Assembly (NCBI RefSeq): GCF_003938655.1
Contig: NZ_RJJT01000007.1
Span: 1-64,000 of the forward strand
DNA: 64,000 bases
Direction of reading: 5' to 3'
Source of the DNA: Rhizobium pisi
Lineage (GTDB): Bacteria > Pseudomonadota > Alphaproteobacteria > Rhizobiales > Rhizobiaceae
Part shown: one piece after another, positions 27,184 through 36,757 of the stretch
How positions within the stretch are numbered: position 1 is the stretch's first letter
Layout of the letters: each line of letters begins with the position of its first letter
Translations under genes and position numbers: made by a program
Notes under the pieces: model-generated
What the model was told of the DNA's origin: nothing
The model's input: the letters and a program-made list of their open reading frames with translations, nothing else
Database searches by the model: none

Positions 27184-28203
27184 CTATCGTTTGCCTTTGA
27201 GAAGATCCGGCAGCGTCAGTCGGTAGCCGATCGGCAGCAGTTGCAAGCCGAAGCGCCGTTCGATCTCACCCCAAAGGCCGTGCGGCAGGTAAAGTGAGAA
27301 GAGGACGGCCGTCGCGCCCAAGCCGATCAGGTACCAAACGCCGGTTCCGCCGAAGATGGTCTCGATGACGAAGAACAGGATTGCGCCGAGTATCGCGCCT
27401 TCGAACTTTCCAATGCCACCGACGAGAACCATGAAGATCATGTAGGCGGTCCACTGAACGCTGAAGTAGGTCTTCGGCTGGAAGGTGGTGGCCGCCGCCA
27501 GCCAGAGGCCGCCGGCAACCGCAATGCCGAATGCCGCGAGCACAAAGAGCAGCCTCTTCGTGGCGATGACGCGCACGCCGACGGAGGTTGCCGCGTCCTC
27601 ATTGTCGCGGATGGCTTGCATGGCAGCCCCGGCGCGGCTGCGCATCAGCGTGAAAAGGGTGCCGAGCAGGGCCGTCATGGCAACCAGCGACAGCCAGTAG
27701 ATGATCGCTCGGCGGGTGGCGCTGTCATAGACGTTCAGCGAGATCAGTGATGTGCCGGTCTCGCCCTGGATGAGGCGATCGAGATTGACGAGAAGGTGGA
27801 CGAGCTCGGCCACGACCCACATGCCGATGGCGAACTCCCCGCCCTTGAGCCGTAGCATGAACAGCGACAGCGGGATGGAGAGGGCACCGGTGACGATCGC
27901 GGCAACGAGCAGTGCAACGAAGGGATTGAGCCCGGCATCAGCGAACCGGATGGTGAAATAGGCGCCAAGGCCGAAGAATACCTGCTGGCCGACCGAAACG
28001 AGCCCGCCGAACCCTGCCAGGGCATTCCACATGGCCGCAAGGATCACGTAGATGAACAGGGCCGTCATCCGGTCGATCATGCCGGCTCCAAGGAATGCTG
28101 GAGCAAGCGCCAGGACTGCGATTGCCGCTGCCATGGCGGCCAGCATTAGCCGTGACGATCTTGTCCAGCGCTCGATGGAAATGTCGTTCGAGAGGAGGGT
28201 CAT
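27184..28203 (-). CDS. Branched-chain-type ABC permease (LivM-like)
   Basis: A 339-residue LivM-family permease with about nine hydrophobic segments and the conserved region AMQAIRDNEDAATSVGVRVIATKR. Its ATG overlaps the stop of the LivH-like gene (ATGA). Transporters of this class in aromatic-degrading bacteria commonly import benzoates and phenylpropanoids, and this one lies between aromatic aldehyde dehydrogenase genes. Confidence 0.9.
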   Translation of the reverse strand: MTLLSNDISIERWTRSSRLMLAAMAAAIAVLALAPAFLGAGMIDRMTALFIYVILAAMWNALAGFGGLVSVGQQVFFGLGAYFTIRFADAGLNPFVALLVAAIVTGALSIPLSLFMLRLKGGEFAIGMWVVAELVHLLVNLDRLIQGETGTSLISLNVYDSATRRAIIYWLSLVAMTALLGTLFTLMRSRAGAAMQAIRDNEDAATSVGVRVIATKRLLFVLAAFGIAVAGGLWLAAATTFQPKTYFSVQWTAYMIFMVLVGGIGKFEGAILGAILFFVIETIFGGTGVWYLIGLGATAVLFSLYLPHGLWGEIERRFGLQLLPIGYRLTLPDLLKGKR

Positions 28204-29096
28204 GCCGGACTCCGAAGAAATGCGCGAATTCTGCCGAAGGCCGGCATGCCGGACCGGAAGAGCCGCAGGAAGACGACCAGCAAGAACACAACATGTCCAC
28301 CGATCAGAAAGCCCTGTGGATGCAGCTGCGCGCCAAGCGATTGGGCAAGCCCGAGGACGATGCCGCCGACCAGCGTGCCCCACAGAGAGCCGGCGCCGCC
28401 GATGACTGCCGTCTCGAAGGCAAAGAGCAGCTGCGGCGCGCCCGCATAGGCGCTGAAAGTGGCCCGCATGGCGAGGAACGCCCCGGCGATCCCGATGGTG
28501 ACCATGGTGATCGCCGTTGCCGTCGCATTCACCCTGCGGGCGTCGATGCCGACGAGACCTGCCGTATCGGGGTCTTCCGCCGTGGCGCGGATCGCGCGGC
28601 CGAGGGCAAAGCGGCTGAGGAAAAATTGCAAACCGCCGAGAATGATAATCGCCGTCGCCATCATCATCACCGCGAGCTTGCCGACGAAGATATGGCCGGG
28701 CAATTGCCAGGATGCGTAGGACAGGTTGCCGATAAACGGCGCCAGCGACCGTGTATCCGCGCCAAATTGCTCGAACAGCAGGTTGTCGATGACGATCGAC
28801 AGGCCGAAGGTGGTGAGGATCGGCAAAAGCGCGCCGCCGCTGGCGCTACGCTCGAGAACGAAGCGCTGTAGCAACCAGCCGAAGGCCGCCATTATGGGCA
28901 ATATGATCAGCAGCCCGGCAAAGGGCGAGATGCCGAACTTGGAGGCCAGCAGCCAGAGGCCGTAGGCCGCCGCGACCGCCAGGCTGCCATGCGCCAGGTT
29001 GATGATGCGCATGACCGAGAACATGAAAGACAGGCCGCAGGCGATGACGGCATAATAGCCGCCGAGCAGGATGCCCTGGAGCAAGGTATTGATCAC
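28200..29096 (-). CDS. Branched-chain-type ABC permease (LivH-like)
   Basis: A 298-residue LivH-family permease (GLSFMFSVMRIINLAHGSL near the N-terminus, IRATAEDPDTAGLVGID as coupling loop). Its ATG overlaps the stop of the downstream LivF frame by 4 nt and its own stop overlaps the LivM start, so the three are translationally linked. It pairs with LivM to form the channel. Confidence 0.9.
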   Translation of the reverse strand: MINTLLQGILLGGYYAVIACGLSFMFSVMRIINLAHGSLAVAAAYGLWLLASKFGISPFAGLLIILPIMAAFGWLLQRFVLERSASGGALLPILTTFGLSIVIDNLLFEQFGADTRSLAPFIGNLSYASWQLPGHIFVGKLAVMMMATAIIILGGLQFFLSRFALGRAIRATAEDPDTAGLVGIDARRVNATATAITMVTIGIAGAFLAMRATFSAYAGAPQLLFAFETAVIGGAGSLWGTLVGGIVLGLAQSLGAQLHPQGFLIGGHVVFLLVVFLRLFRSGMPAFGRIRAFLRSPA

Positions 29097-29819
29097 GATG
29101 CGCTCCTGTCTTCGTCGGCCCGATGGTGCAGCCCGAAATAGGCTTTGGTGATTTCGTCGCGGGTAACGCCCGCTGCCGGCCTGTCGAGGACGACACGTCC
29201 CTCCAGCATGCAGATGACGCGGCTAGCGACGTTCATCGCACGTCCGAGATCCTGCTCGACGAGGACGATGGTGGTCACCGAGTAGCGCCTGTAGCTGCGC
29301 ATAGACGCGATCGACCACGAGCGGCGACAGGCCGAGCGAGACTTCGTCGAGCAGGAGAATATCGGGATTGCTCATCAATGCCCGGCCGATAGCGGTCGCC
29401 TGCTGTTCGCCGCCGGAGAGATGGCCGGTCTTGGCGCGGCGGCGGGGCTTCAGGTTCGGAAATGCATCGAAAACCCGCTCGATGGTCCAGTCGCCCTTGC
29501 GGCCGGCAGTCTTGCCGAGCAAAAGGTTTTCCTCGACGGTCATTTGCGAGAAAAGGCGCCGACCCTCCGGCACCAGGGCGATGCCCATGGCGATCCGCTT
29601 GTGAGAGGGCACCGCCGTTATATCCTGGCCGCCGAGAAACACCTGGCCGGCGGCGGGGAGATGGGCGCCGGCGATCGATCGCAGCAGCGTCGTCTTGCCC
29701 GCGCCGTTGGCGCCGACCAGGGCCAGCACCTCGCCTTCGGTGATATCGAAACTGACGCCGCGCACCGCCTGCAGCAGGCCATGACGGACGTCGAGGTCGC
29801 GGATGGAGAGAAGGCTCAT
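29093..29819 (-). pseudogene. LivF-like ABC ATPase, frameshifted
   Basis: The first part (29819 to about 29280) encodes a normal LivF: Walker A GANGAGKTT, signature LSGGEQQ, Walker B ILLLDEVSLGLSP, ending at VDRVYAQLQALLG. The remainder, TTIVLVEQDLGRAMNVASRV through TKAYFGL, is intact but in another frame ending at 29093 with the usual 4-nt overlap onto livH. One extra base or two missing bases near 29275-29285 separate them. The shift removes the switch histidine-region equivalent and the C-terminus, so the ATPase should be defective unless this is a sequencing error or recoding occurs. Confidence 0.8.
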
Positions 29820-30586
29820 GCCGGCGTTCCTCCGAGATAGGCCTTTACGACCTCGGCGTCGCGCATGACCGCCTTCGGCTCGCCGTTAGCGATGATCTTG
29901 CCGGCGTCCATGCAGATCAGTCGTTCGACCACCTGCAGCAGGATGTGGACGATATGCTCGATCCAGACGACGCCGATGCCGCGCCGGCGCAATTCGAGAA
30001 TGGTATCCACCAGCTCGCTGGCCTCGCCGTCGGTCAAACCGCCGCCGATTTCGTCGAGGAGCAGCAGTTTCGGCTTGGTGGCAAGCGCCCGTGCCAGCTC
30101 CAGGCGTTTTCGATCGAGTAGGCCGAGCGTGTCGGCGCGGCGATTGGCAACGCCGAGCATGCCGCACAGCGTCAGCGAATCGACGACACGCTCATAGGCC
30201 TCGTCGCGGCTGGCGGCGCTGCTGTGCGAGGCGGCAACGAAAACGTTCTCGAAGGTGGTCATGCCGCTGAAGGGTTTGGGAATCTGATGCGTGCGGACCA
30301 GCCCCGACCGGCAGCGATCGGCCGCCGATAGCGCCGTGACATCGGCGCCATCGAAAGTCACTGTCCCGGCGGTCGGCGGAAAGGCACCTGCAAGCACGCT
30401 GAGCAGCGTCGTCTTGCCCGCGCCGTTTGGCCCGACAATCCCCACCGCGTCTCCAGCGCCCATGGAAAAATCGAGGTTTTCGAGAACCACAAGCGCGCCG
30501 AAACGCTTGTGGATTCCCTTAGCCGAGAGAAAGGCCTCGTCCGGCCGTCCTTTTTGATCCCGTTGCTGCACGGTGCCGTTATCCAT
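29816..30586 (-). CDS. Branched-chain-type ABC ATPase (LivG-like)
   Basis: A 256-residue ATPase with Walker A GPNGAGKTT. The signature position reads LGLLDRKRLELARAL, typical of LivG, and Walker B is LLLLDEIGGGLTDGE. ATG at 30586 overlaps the end of the binding-protein gene. Its stop overlaps the LivF start. It could in principle work as a homodimer if the LivF partner is lost. Confidence 0.9.
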   Translation of the reverse strand: MDNGTVQQRDQKGRPDEAFLSAKGIHKRFGALVVLENLDFSMGAGDAVGIVGPNGAGKTTLLSVLAGAFPPTAGTVTFDGADVTALSAADRCRSGLVRTHQIPKPFSGMTTFENVFVAASHSSAASRDEAYERVVDSLTLCGMLGVANRRADTLGLLDRKRLELARALATKPKLLLLDEIGGGLTDGEASELVDTILELRRRGIGVVWIEHIVHILLQVVERLICMDAGKIIANGEPKAVMRDAEVVKAYLGGTPA

Positions 30587-31895
30587 TGTAGGGAATGAGC
30601 TTGGCACTGACCGGAACATTCGGGTCGGTGGCATTTTCGGTCGCGACGTAGTCGAGCGCGAACTTGGAGCCTTCTGGCGCCTTTACCCATTGCGTTCCGA
30701 TGACTGGTCCAGGAGAAACGTTGGCGACCGGACCGCTGGTGAAGTCGACCTTGCCGGCAATCGTCGTGGTCTTCAGCGTGCTGATCGCCTTGGCCACGGC
30801 CTCCTTGCTCTTGACGTCGGTGCTGGCCTTCAGGGCATCGAAGCCGGCGTCGAGAAGCGAGAGGCTGGCGCCGAGCTGCTGCGTCCACTGCTTACCGCTC
30901 GATGCTTCGTAGCCGTCCGCAAGCTCCGTCCCGGAAACCCCTGTCAGCGTCGATTTGTAAGGGAAGGCCTTATGCCAATAGGCGGCGCTGCTGATGTTGA
31001 CGCCGAGGTCGCCAAGCGACTCGATGTCGGAGGGGAAGAGCCCGGTCTTGGCGACCTGGCAGATCTTGATCTGCTGGGTCAGACCCTGTTGGGCCGCCTG
31101 ACGCCAGAAGGCGGCAAAATCCGGCGGGATGGGAAACGAGTTGAAGATCTCCACGCCTTCCTGCTTGAAGAGGGCGATCTGCGCCGAGAAGTCGGTCGTG
31201 CCGGTTTCATAGGCGCCCGGATCGACGATGGTGAAGCCGGCCTTGGAAAGGGCCGGGGCCAGATGGGCGCGGATGGCATTGCCATCGGCATCGTTGGGAT
31301 ACATGACGCCGACCTTTTTGTTGGTCTCGATCAGGTTCCACTGTGAAACATAGGTTTTCAGGAATTCGCCGACGCCGAACCCGAAATGGTAGGTCCATTT
31401 GAACGGCGAGGGTGCGCCCGGCTTGGCGCCACGACCGAAATACCAAGCTTCCCAGGGCATGACTGTCGACAGACAGGGAACGCCTGCCGCCTCGCAGGCA
31501 TCGGCCACCGGGTTGATCGTTTCCGGAGTAGAAACGACCAGCATGAGGTCGATGCCCTTGTTGTTGATCAGATCCTTTGCCAATTGTCCGGCGCGGGACG
31601 GATCGGACTGCGTGTCCTGATCGAGGATTTCCACCTTCCAGGTCTTGCCGCCCGCCTGCAGGCCGGCCGCCAGCGCCTTGCGCGCCAGTTCCAGCACATA
31701 GCCATCCGTCTCGCCGAAGCCGCCAAGCGGTCCGGTGCGCGGGCTGATGAAGCCGACCTTGATCGTATCGTCGGCTGCGAATGCCGCCCGTCCACCAAGC
31801 GCCAGTGCCGTGCTACCGGCTGCCGTAACAGCCATGAACGAACGGCGCGTCAGCGATGCGGCGTTGATCCTCGTTCCAATGAGATTGTTGGTCAT
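30579..31895 (-). CDS. ABC substrate-binding protein, aromatic-uptake type (LivK fold)
   Basis: A 438-residue periplasmic binding protein. A twin-arginine-like signal (LTRRSFMAVTAAGSTALAL, cleavage near AAFAAD) precedes a type-I binding fold starting IKVGFISPRTGPLGGFGETDG. ATG at 31895 has GGGAGGAA upstream. The family includes proteins that bind lignin-derived aromatics, and the gene lies directly after a vanillin-dehydrogenase-like gene, so a phenylpropanoid or benzoate ligand is likely. That is inference from family and neighbours. Confidence 0.87.
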   Translation of the reverse strand: MTNNLIGTRINAASLTRRSFMAVTAAGSTALALGGRAAFAADDTIKVGFISPRTGPLGGFGETDGYVLELARKALAAGLQAGGKTWKVEILDQDTQSDPSRAGQLAKDLINNKGIDLMLVVSTPETINPVADACEAAGVPCLSTVMPWEAWYFGRGAKPGAPSPFKWTYHFGFGVGEFLKTYVSQWNLIETNKKVGVMYPNDADGNAIRAHLAPALSKAGFTIVDPGAYETGTTDFSAQIALFKQEGVEIFNSFPIPPDFAAFWRQAAQQGLTQQIKICQVAKTGLFPSDIESLGDLGVNISSAAYWHKAFPYKSTLTGVSGTELADGYEASSGKQWTQQLGASLSLLDAGFDALKASTDVKSKEAVAKAISTLKTTTIAGKVDFTSGPVANVSPGPVIGTQWVKAPEGSKFALDYVATENATDPNVPVSAKLIPYNG

Positions 31896-31973
31896 GCAAT
31901 CGTTCCTCCCTTTACGGAGCCTTCTCGCCCCCGATGCTTCTTCAGTCTTGCCGGTCGAGCGCCGCAATGCGGC

Positions 31974-33425
31974 TCAGATCGGGTAGTGACGCGCGCCGGA
32001 TGCCAATGTGATCCAGCGCAATTCGGTGAACTCGTCGATCGCGGCCTTACCGCCGAAACGGCCGTAGCCGCTTGACTTGACCCCGCCGAAGGGCATTTGC
32101 GGCTCATCGGAGACGGTCGCCTCGTTGATGTGACAAATGCCGGTCTCGATGCGCTTGGCGACGGCCAGCGCCTGATTGATGTCTCGGCTAAACACCGCCG
32201 AGGACAATCCGTATTCATTGTCGTTGGCGATGGTGACGGCCTCGTCGATGCTGCCGACGCGGATGATTGCCGCCAGCGGTCCAAAACTTTCCTCCCGGTA
32301 GAGGCGCATGGCTGATGTCACGTGATCGACGACGGTCGCGTCCATAAGCATACCATTCGCGTGCCCGCCGCAGACGACAACCGCGCCCTTCTGCAAGGCA
32401 TCCTCGACCAGCGCCTTGATGCGCCGCACCGCCTCGGCACTGATCATGGTTCCGAGCGGCGTATTTCCGTGACGCGGATCTCCGGCCACGAGCGTTGCGG
32501 CCTTCGCCTTCAATTTCTCGACGAATTCATCGGCAATCTCCTCGAGCAGGATGATGCGTTCCGTCGACATGCAGATCTGGCCCTGATTCATGAAGGCGCC
32601 GAAGGCCGCCGCTCGGACAGCCTCGTCAACATCGGCATCCGCAAGCACGATGAAGGGCGCCTTTCCGCCGAGTTCGAGCAGGCAGCGTTTCAGATGCCGT
32701 GCCGATGTCTCTGCGATGATCCGTCCGACGCGCGTCGAGCCGGTGAAGTTGACCCGGCGAACTGCTGGATGGGCGATCAAAGCCTCCACGACGATTGCGG
32801 CATCCTTCGGAGCATTGGTGACGACATTGACGACGCCTGCGGGAAAGCCCGCTTCGCGCATGACCTCTCCGATCAGGCAATGCGTCTTCGGGCAGAGTTC
32901 GGAGGCCTTGAGCACGACCGTATTGCCGCAGGCAAGCGGCATGGCGATTGCCCGCACGCCAAGAATGATCGGCGCATTCCACGGCGCAATGCCGACGCAG
33001 ACACCGGCCGGCTGGCGCACTGCCATCGAGACGTTGCCGGGAATGCCCGAGGGGATGATCTCGCCGGTGATCTGCGTGGTCATCGAGGCCGCCTCGCGCA
33101 TTATGTCGGCGGCAAGATCGCAATTGATCCTGGCCCAAAGGGCGGTCGCCCCGGTCTCTCCGATCATCGCCGCGACGAAATCCGCCGATCGCGCAAGGAG
33201 AACATCTGCCGCCCGGTTGAGTATGGCACGGCGTTGACCCGGCCCTAGTTCCGACCATGCGGGAAAGGCAGCGGCGGCGGCGTTGGCGGCCCGCGCCGCG
33301 TCCAATATCGAGGCCGCCGGCGCGACGGTCGCGACATCGCCGGTCGCTGGATCAAGGCATTCGAAGGTGGATGCATCTGACGCATCCACCGTCTCGTCAT
33401 TGATCAGAAGTTTTGCCACAAACAT
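31974..33425 (-). CDS. vdh: Vanillin/aromatic aldehyde dehydrogenase, copy 2
   Basis: A 483-residue Vdh-type aldehyde dehydrogenase: GIAPWNAPIILGVRAIAMPL, TGSTRVGRI, LELGGKAPF with the general base, NQGQICMSTE with the catalytic cysteine, QMPFGGVKSSGYGRFG, and the C-terminal RHYPI typical of vanillin dehydrogenases. It should oxidise vanillin released by the hydratase/lyase to vanillate. ATG at 33425 is preferred over GTG at 33446. It is the first gene of the minus-strand operon and is divergent from the AraC regulator. Confidence 0.87.
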   Translation of the reverse strand: MFVAKLLINDETVDASDASTFECLDPATGDVATVAPAASILDAARAANAAAAAFPAWSELGPGQRRAILNRAADVLLARSADFVAAMIGETGATALWARINCDLAADIMREAASMTTQITGEIIPSGIPGNVSMAVRQPAGVCVGIAPWNAPIILGVRAIAMPLACGNTVVLKASELCPKTHCLIGEVMREAGFPAGVVNVVTNAPKDAAIVVEALIAHPAVRRVNFTGSTRVGRIIAETSARHLKRCLLELGGKAPFIVLADADVDEAVRAAAFGAFMNQGQICMSTERIILLEEIADEFVEKLKAKAATLVAGDPRHGNTPLGTMISAEAVRRIKALVEDALQKGAVVVCGGHANGMLMDATVVDHVTSAMRLYREESFGPLAAIIRVGSIDEAVTIANDNEYGLSSAVFSRDINQALAVAKRIETGICHINEATVSDEPQMPFGGVKSSGYGRFGGKAAIDEFTELRWITLASGARHYPI

Positions 33426-33670
33426 CGCGATCGTCCCATTCTCCACAGGTCGCCCTGCATCCCGCTCAACGGGAGAAAGCGCACACGGTCTAGCGTGGCC
33501 GGGATATGGCCTCGCAGCTCTGGATCTGTTGTGTGGAGTCCTCCTCCCAGAGGCTCATGAGATGAGACTACGCCATTGCAATTCGGAAGGAATGTGTTTT
33601 TCTGGGTTAATGTTGTAATTATCTGGCATTCCCGGCGACGCTATTGCGATGCCGGCAGGCGGAGGGCTTC

Positions 33671-34570
33671 ATGGTTTCCGATGGCGGCATCCATCATCAT
33701 GCACATGGCGAGTGGCGGGAGCCATCGCTGTCTCACCGCACGATCCGTTTCCAGAAAGGCCTCTATGCCGACTTCCACCATCTGTTTCTGCTGCAGGCTG
33801 GAACGGCTGCCTTATTGTTCGAGCCGGAGGAGCAACGATCGCTACAAGGGCCGGCGCTCGCTTATCTGCCGCCGCAGGCACGGTGCGAGCTGCGCATGGC
33901 TGCCGGTGCCGCAGGCTTCCTGATCGGCGCGTCGCCGCAGATCATGGTGGACGCGATCGGCGACCAGGCGGAATCCTATGCGCTGCGGACTTTCAGCGAG
34001 CGGCCCTGGCTGACGGACGAACCGAAGCCGCATGCCGTCGAAGAGACACAGCCGCTGGTGGCGGGCTTCGTGCGGGAGCTTGGCGATCCCTCACGCGCCT
34101 CGTGGATGGTCATCTCCGCCTATTTGCGGCTGATCCTCATGACGCTGTGGCGCACCGGCGGCAGTGAGGCGGCCGAGCAACGCGGCCGTGGCGGTGGTGC
34201 CTCGATCCTGCAGCGATACCGACAGCTGGTGGAGATCTGGTTCCGGCAGCATCGGCCGATCAGCGACTATGCGCGGGAGCTCGGCGTCACCACCGACCGC
34301 CTGCATTCCATCTGCAGCAGCGCGCTCGGGCGATCTCCCGTCCAGCTCCTGCATGAGCGCGTTGTCCAGGAGGCGAAGCTGCGGCTGGAGCGCTCCGCCA
34401 GGACCGTCCAGGAGATATCCGACAGTCTCGGCTTTCGCGATCCCACTTATTTCAGTCATTTCTTCAAGAGAAAGACCGGATTTTCACCCGCCACCTACCG
34501 CGATTTCGCCAGGAAGGCGGAAGTCGCCCGCAGCGACATGCTCTCGTCGGGCTATTCGGACTGGCCGTGA
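33671..34570 (+). CDS. AraC-family regulator of the vdh-liv operon
   Basis: A 299-residue regulator with an N-terminal cupin-like sensory part (His-rich start, then HHLFLLQAGTAALLFE) and a C-terminal AraC DNA-binding domain with two helix-turn-helices (ISDYARELGVTTDRLHSIC and VQEISDSLGFRDPTYFSHFFKRKTG are its landmarks). The overall layout resembles PobR/HpaA-type activators of aromatic pathways. GGAGGG precedes ATG 33671. Divergent orientation makes it the likely activator of the eight-gene operon 33425-24879. Confidence 0.87.
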   Translation: MVSDGGIHHHAHGEWREPSLSHRTIRFQKGLYADFHHLFLLQAGTAALLFEPEEQRSLQGPALAYLPPQARCELRMAAGAAGFLIGASPQIMVDAIGDQAESYALRTFSERPWLTDEPKPHAVEETQPLVAGFVRELGDPSRASWMVISAYLRLILMTLWRTGGSEAAEQRGRGGGASILQRYRQLVEIWFRQHRPISDYARELGVTTDRLHSICSSALGRSPVQLLHERVVQEAKLRLERSARTVQEISDSLGFRDPTYFSHFFKRKTGFSPATYRDFARKAEVARSDMLSSGYSDWP

Positions 34571-34599
34571 CCATCGCTCGATCGCGTGAGTTTCGCGGT

Positions 34600-36744
34600 T
34601 CAGGTGCGGCCATTTATGGGTGCGGTCAGCATCAAGGCATCCAGCGCCACCGCACCTTCGCCGTCGGGATAAATCACCACGGGATTGAGGTCTATTTCCC
34701 GGATCGCCGGTTCGGCCAGCAGCAGTCGGCCGAGCGTGGCGATGATGCGGGCGGCGGGATTCACATCGAGCGGCGGCGAGCCACGGAAACCACGCAGCAA
34801 GGGTGCATTCTTCAGCCGATATAGTTCGCGGATGATGGCATCATCGGGTAGATCGGGGGTCAGAATGCGGACATCCTTCAGGATCTCCGCCGTAACGCCG
34901 CCAAAGCCCGCGAGGATCACAGGACCCCAATCGGGATCGTTGCGTGCGCCGATGATCAGCTCGATGCCGCGTTTGCCCATGGCTTCGATCAGTACACCGT
35001 CCAGGGTGAGGCCTGGGCGATGGCGCGCGACATCGGCGTGCAGCTTGGCCCAGCCCTCCTTGAGGCTGGCTGCGCCCGTCAATCCAATGACGACACCGCC
35101 CGCATCGCTCTTGTGGCTGAGATTGGGTGATTGTGCCTTCAGCACCACCGGATACCCAATCGATGCCGCCGCCTCGAGGGCTTCCTCGATGGTCGTTGCC
35201 AGGCGGCCTTCAGGAAAAGGAATGCCGAGTGGTGCCAGGATTTGCTTGGCCCGATATTCGGGAACGACACCTCCCTGCGAGGGGAGATCGGTAATCGCGA
35301 CCGGCGGTGCGGTGGACGTGGTAACGTCGCGTGCCGCGAATTCGTCGATGCGCTTCAGCGCCCGGAAGGCGCGTTCGGTCGATGGGAAATAGACGATGCC
35401 GAGCGCACGCAACTGCGTGATATAGTCCGCCGGGATAGGGGCCCCCTCATCGAGCCCGGCAAAGATCAGCGGTTTTGCAGGCTTGCGCTCGCGCACCGCT
35501 TTCAGGATCGGCGGCAGTTTGATGGCTGAGGTGACGGGGTCGGTCTGGATGATGCAGGCGACAATGCTGGCAAAACGGGTATCGTCGAAGAGGGCGGTGA
35601 GCGTTCTGTCATAAAGGTCCGGCTCGACAAGGCCCTGTGCCGTCAGATCCAGCGGATTGCTGACGCCGACGAAGGGCGGCAGGACAGCGCGCAGCGCTGG
35701 CGCGGTATCGTCGCTGATTATCGGAAGAACCAGCCCAAGCTCCTCGCACAGATCGAGCGTCAGCGCCTTGAACGCGCCGGATTCGCCAAGCACGGCAGGG
35801 CCTCCGGCGGGAAGAGCCGGGCAACGCAGGGCGATCTCGGCGATGTCGCCGAGTTCTTCGAGCGTTTCGGCCAGAATGACGCCGGCACGCGCGACCTTGG
35901 CGCGCATGACCTGATAGTCGCCGGCCATGGCGCCGGTATGGGTCGCAGCAGATTCGCGCGCCGCACTGCTCCGGCCGGGGTGAAGAAGGACGATCCGCTT
36001 GCCCTTCGCATATGCTTTGCGCGCTGCATCGAGGAAGCGGGCGGGCTTGCGGAATTGTTCAACGATCATCGCGATGACGCGTGTGGATGAGTCCTCAACT
36101 AGAAATTCCACATAGTCTTCGACGCCGCTTGCGGCTTCGTTGCCGGTCGAAATGGAATAGGAGAGGCCGAGATCGCGGCTGGCGAAGGTCACGCCGAGGA
36201 CAGCAGCCATGGCGCCGCTCTGCGACACGATCGCGATGCCCGGCCGATCGCCTAGCGCCTCTGAATCGGTTTCGATGAAGGTCAGGGGGATGCGGTCAAC
36301 ATGATTGACCATGCCGAGGCAATTCGGCCCCTCGATCACCATACCCACCTCAGCCGCTATGCGGGCGATCTCGCGCTGGTCGGCCAAGCCTTCCTCGCCG
36401 CCCTCGGCAAAGCCCGCCGAAAAGATGACGGCCGCGCCAACACGGCGGCGGGCAAGCGCCACTATGGAGGGAAGCACGGCTGCGCGCGGAACGGCAAGAA
36501 CCGCCGCATCCACCCCGTCCGGCAAGTCATCGATCGAGGCGAGGCAGGGCCGGTCGCCGATCTCGGTCCGCTTGGGATTTATGAGATGAATGGCGCCGGC
36601 ATAGCCGCAGCGGTCGAGATTGGACAGAACCGAAGCGCCAAGCGCGCCGGGCTTGTCGGAGGCGCCGACAATTGCCACCGATCTCGGGTGCAACAAGCGT
36701 TCCATCGAACCGCTGGGAAGCGCGCTAGTGGTGTCGACCGTCAT
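34600..36744 (-). CDS. ferA: Feruloyl-CoA synthetase, NDP-forming type (FerA-like)
   Basis: A 714-residue NDP-forming acyl-CoA synthetase: CoA-binding domain (about 15-140, SVAIVGASDKPGALG), succinyl-CoA-ligase-like domain with the phospho-acceptor histidine in ATHTGAMAGD, and C-terminal ATP-grasp domain (about 490-710). In Sphingobium SYK-6, FerA is of this type and FerB is the hydratase/lyase, in the order ferBA; here the hydratase/lyase gene likewise lies just upstream with a 13-bp gap. It would activate ferulate and other hydroxycinnamates to CoA thioesters. ATG at 36744 follows GAGGAG. Confidence 0.83.
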   Translation of the reverse strand: MTVDTTSALPSGSMERLLHPRSVAIVGASDKPGALGASVLSNLDRCGYAGAIHLINPKRTEIGDRPCLASIDDLPDGVDAAVLAVPRAAVLPSIVALARRRVGAAVIFSAGFAEGGEEGLADQREIARIAAEVGMVIEGPNCLGMVNHVDRIPLTFIETDSEALGDRPGIAIVSQSGAMAAVLGVTFASRDLGLSYSISTGNEAASGVEDYVEFLVEDSSTRVIAMIVEQFRKPARFLDAARKAYAKGKRIVLLHPGRSSAARESAATHTGAMAGDYQVMRAKVARAGVILAETLEELGDIAEIALRCPALPAGGPAVLGESGAFKALTLDLCEELGLVLPIISDDTAPALRAVLPPFVGVSNPLDLTAQGLVEPDLYDRTLTALFDDTRFASIVACIIQTDPVTSAIKLPPILKAVRERKPAKPLIFAGLDEGAPIPADYITQLRALGIVYFPSTERAFRALKRIDEFAARDVTTSTAPPVAITDLPSQGGVVPEYRAKQILAPLGIPFPEGRLATTIEEALEAAASIGYPVVLKAQSPNLSHKSDAGGVVIGLTGAASLKEGWAKLHADVARHRPGLTLDGVLIEAMGKRGIELIIGARNDPDWGPVILAGFGGVTAEILKDVRILTPDLPDDAIIRELYRLKNAPLLRGFRGSPPLDVNPAARIIATLGRLLLAEPAIREIDLNPVVIYPDGEGAVALDALMLTAPINGRT

Positions 36745-36757
36745 GCTAGGGCGCTCC

